5,327 nt of DNA from Solirubrobacterales bacterium (lineage in GTDB: Bacteria; Actinomycetota; Thermoleophilia; Solirubrobacterales; Solirubrobacteraceae), in the NCBI GenBank assembly GCA_009781575.1, contig WQXW01000151.1:1-5327 (forward strand), in the 5' to 3' direction. Shown piece after piece: positions 4,957 to 5,327 of the stretch; positions within the stretch are counted from its first letter, which is position 1, and each line of letters opens with the position of its first letter. The position numbers and the translations under genes were made by a program. A model generated the notes under the pieces. That model saw only the letters and a program-made list of their open reading frames with translations. It was not told the origin of the DNA and did no database searches.

Positions 4957-5327
4957 ATGATCCGCGTGGCAGAGCAGTACGCGGGGAGCGACACCGGCCG
5001 CCAGCGGCGCGCCAACGAGGACTCCCACCTCGCCCGCGCGCCCCTCTTCGTGGTGGCCGACGGCATGGGGGGCGCGCAGGCCGGCGAGGTGGCCTCGCGC
5101 GTGGCGGTCGACGCGTTCCGCGCCGGCGTGGGCTCGCCGGCGGACCCCGAGCGCGCGCTGATGGAGCAGGCGCAGAGCGCCAACGCGCGCATCCACGAGC
5201 TCTCGCACGACAGCGCGGAGCACGCCGGCATGGGCACCACGCTCACCGCGGTGTACGTGGGCGAGCACGACATCTCGATCGCGCACGTGGGCGACATGCG
5301 GACGCTGCTCGACGGGATCCCGCTGGA
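4957..5327 (+). CDS. pstP: PP2C-family Ser/Thr protein phosphatase, N-terminal part (PstP-like)
   Basis: The open frame runs off the right edge after 123 full codons; a complete PstP catalytic domain is about 240 residues. It should remove phosphate from targets of the kinase and from the kinase itself, using two Mn/Mg ions. Visible PP2C motifs are SDTGRQRRANEDS (11-23) with phosphate-binding R17 and metal-site D22, FVVADGMGGAQAGEVAS (31-47) with D35 as metal ligand, GMGTTLTA (91-98), and IAHVGD (108-113) with D113. After D113 the reading becomes MRTLLDGIPL, where the family normally has SRxYLLRDG followed by more residues, so the last ~35 bases look unusual. ATG 4957 follows the fhaB stop by one base. 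The fhaA-fhaB-pstP order matches other Actinobacteria, where PstP is the partner phosphatase of PknA/PknB. The C-terminal membrane segment expected for PstP cannot be seen here. Confidence 0.93.
   Translation, partial: MIRVAEQYAGSDTGRQRRANEDSHLARAPLFVVADGMGGAQAGEVASRVAVDAFRAGVGSPADPERALMEQAQSANARIHELSHDSAEHAGMGTTLTAVYVGEHDISIAHVGDMRTLLDGIPL

Noticed and set aside
4092..5297. Antisense open frame of 401 codons over fhaA/fhaB/pstP
   Set aside because: No recognisable domain, and the plus strand carries two FHA domains and the PP2C motifs with all key residues.

Overview
The window is very GC-rich, with G or C at most third codon positions, tight gene packing and GTG/TTG starts. Gene content and protein features point to a high-GC actinobacterium. 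The closest resemblance I recognise is the Thermoleophilia (Solirubrobacterales or Gaiellales type), probably an environmental or uncultured member. That placement is recalled from family resemblance, not computed.

Layout. Positions 1-37 hold no gene that I can support. Two genes read leftward: a DUF4446-family membrane protein (38-580) and, upstream of it, a membrane-anchored protein with a CARDB-like C-terminal beta domain (612-1742). A 110-bp divergent intergenic region (1743-1852) contains palindromes and short direct repeats. From it four genes read rightward with little or no spacing: a Hanks-type Ser/Thr protein kinase with a polytopic membrane tail (1853-3562), an FhaA-like DUF3662+FHA protein (3610-4428), an FhaB-like TM+FHA protein (4425-4955) and the start of a PP2C-family Ser/Thr phosphatase like PstP (4957 to the window end).

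How they work together. The right-hand operon is a compact phospho-signalling module: the kinase writes phosphothreonine, two FHA proteins read it, and the phosphatase erases it. In other Actinobacteria the fhaA-fhaB-pstP genes sit beside rodA/ftsW, a class B PBP gene and pknA/pknB, and control cell-wall growth and division. The same cell-envelope role is a reasonable inference here, with rodA/pbp genes expected just beyond the right edge. The kinase departs from PknB in having no PASTA repeats; a run of hydrophobic segments takes their place. The two leftward genes are poorly characterised membrane proteins. Their divergent position could reflect shared control or simply neighbourhood.

I see no mobile elements, CRISPR arrays, tRNA or rRNA genes. 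The less ordinary points are the kinase membrane tail, the repeat-rich divergent spacer, the start-site puzzle of the DUF4446 gene, the start and topology question of the CARDB-like protein, and a departure from the PP2C consensus in the last ~35 bases.
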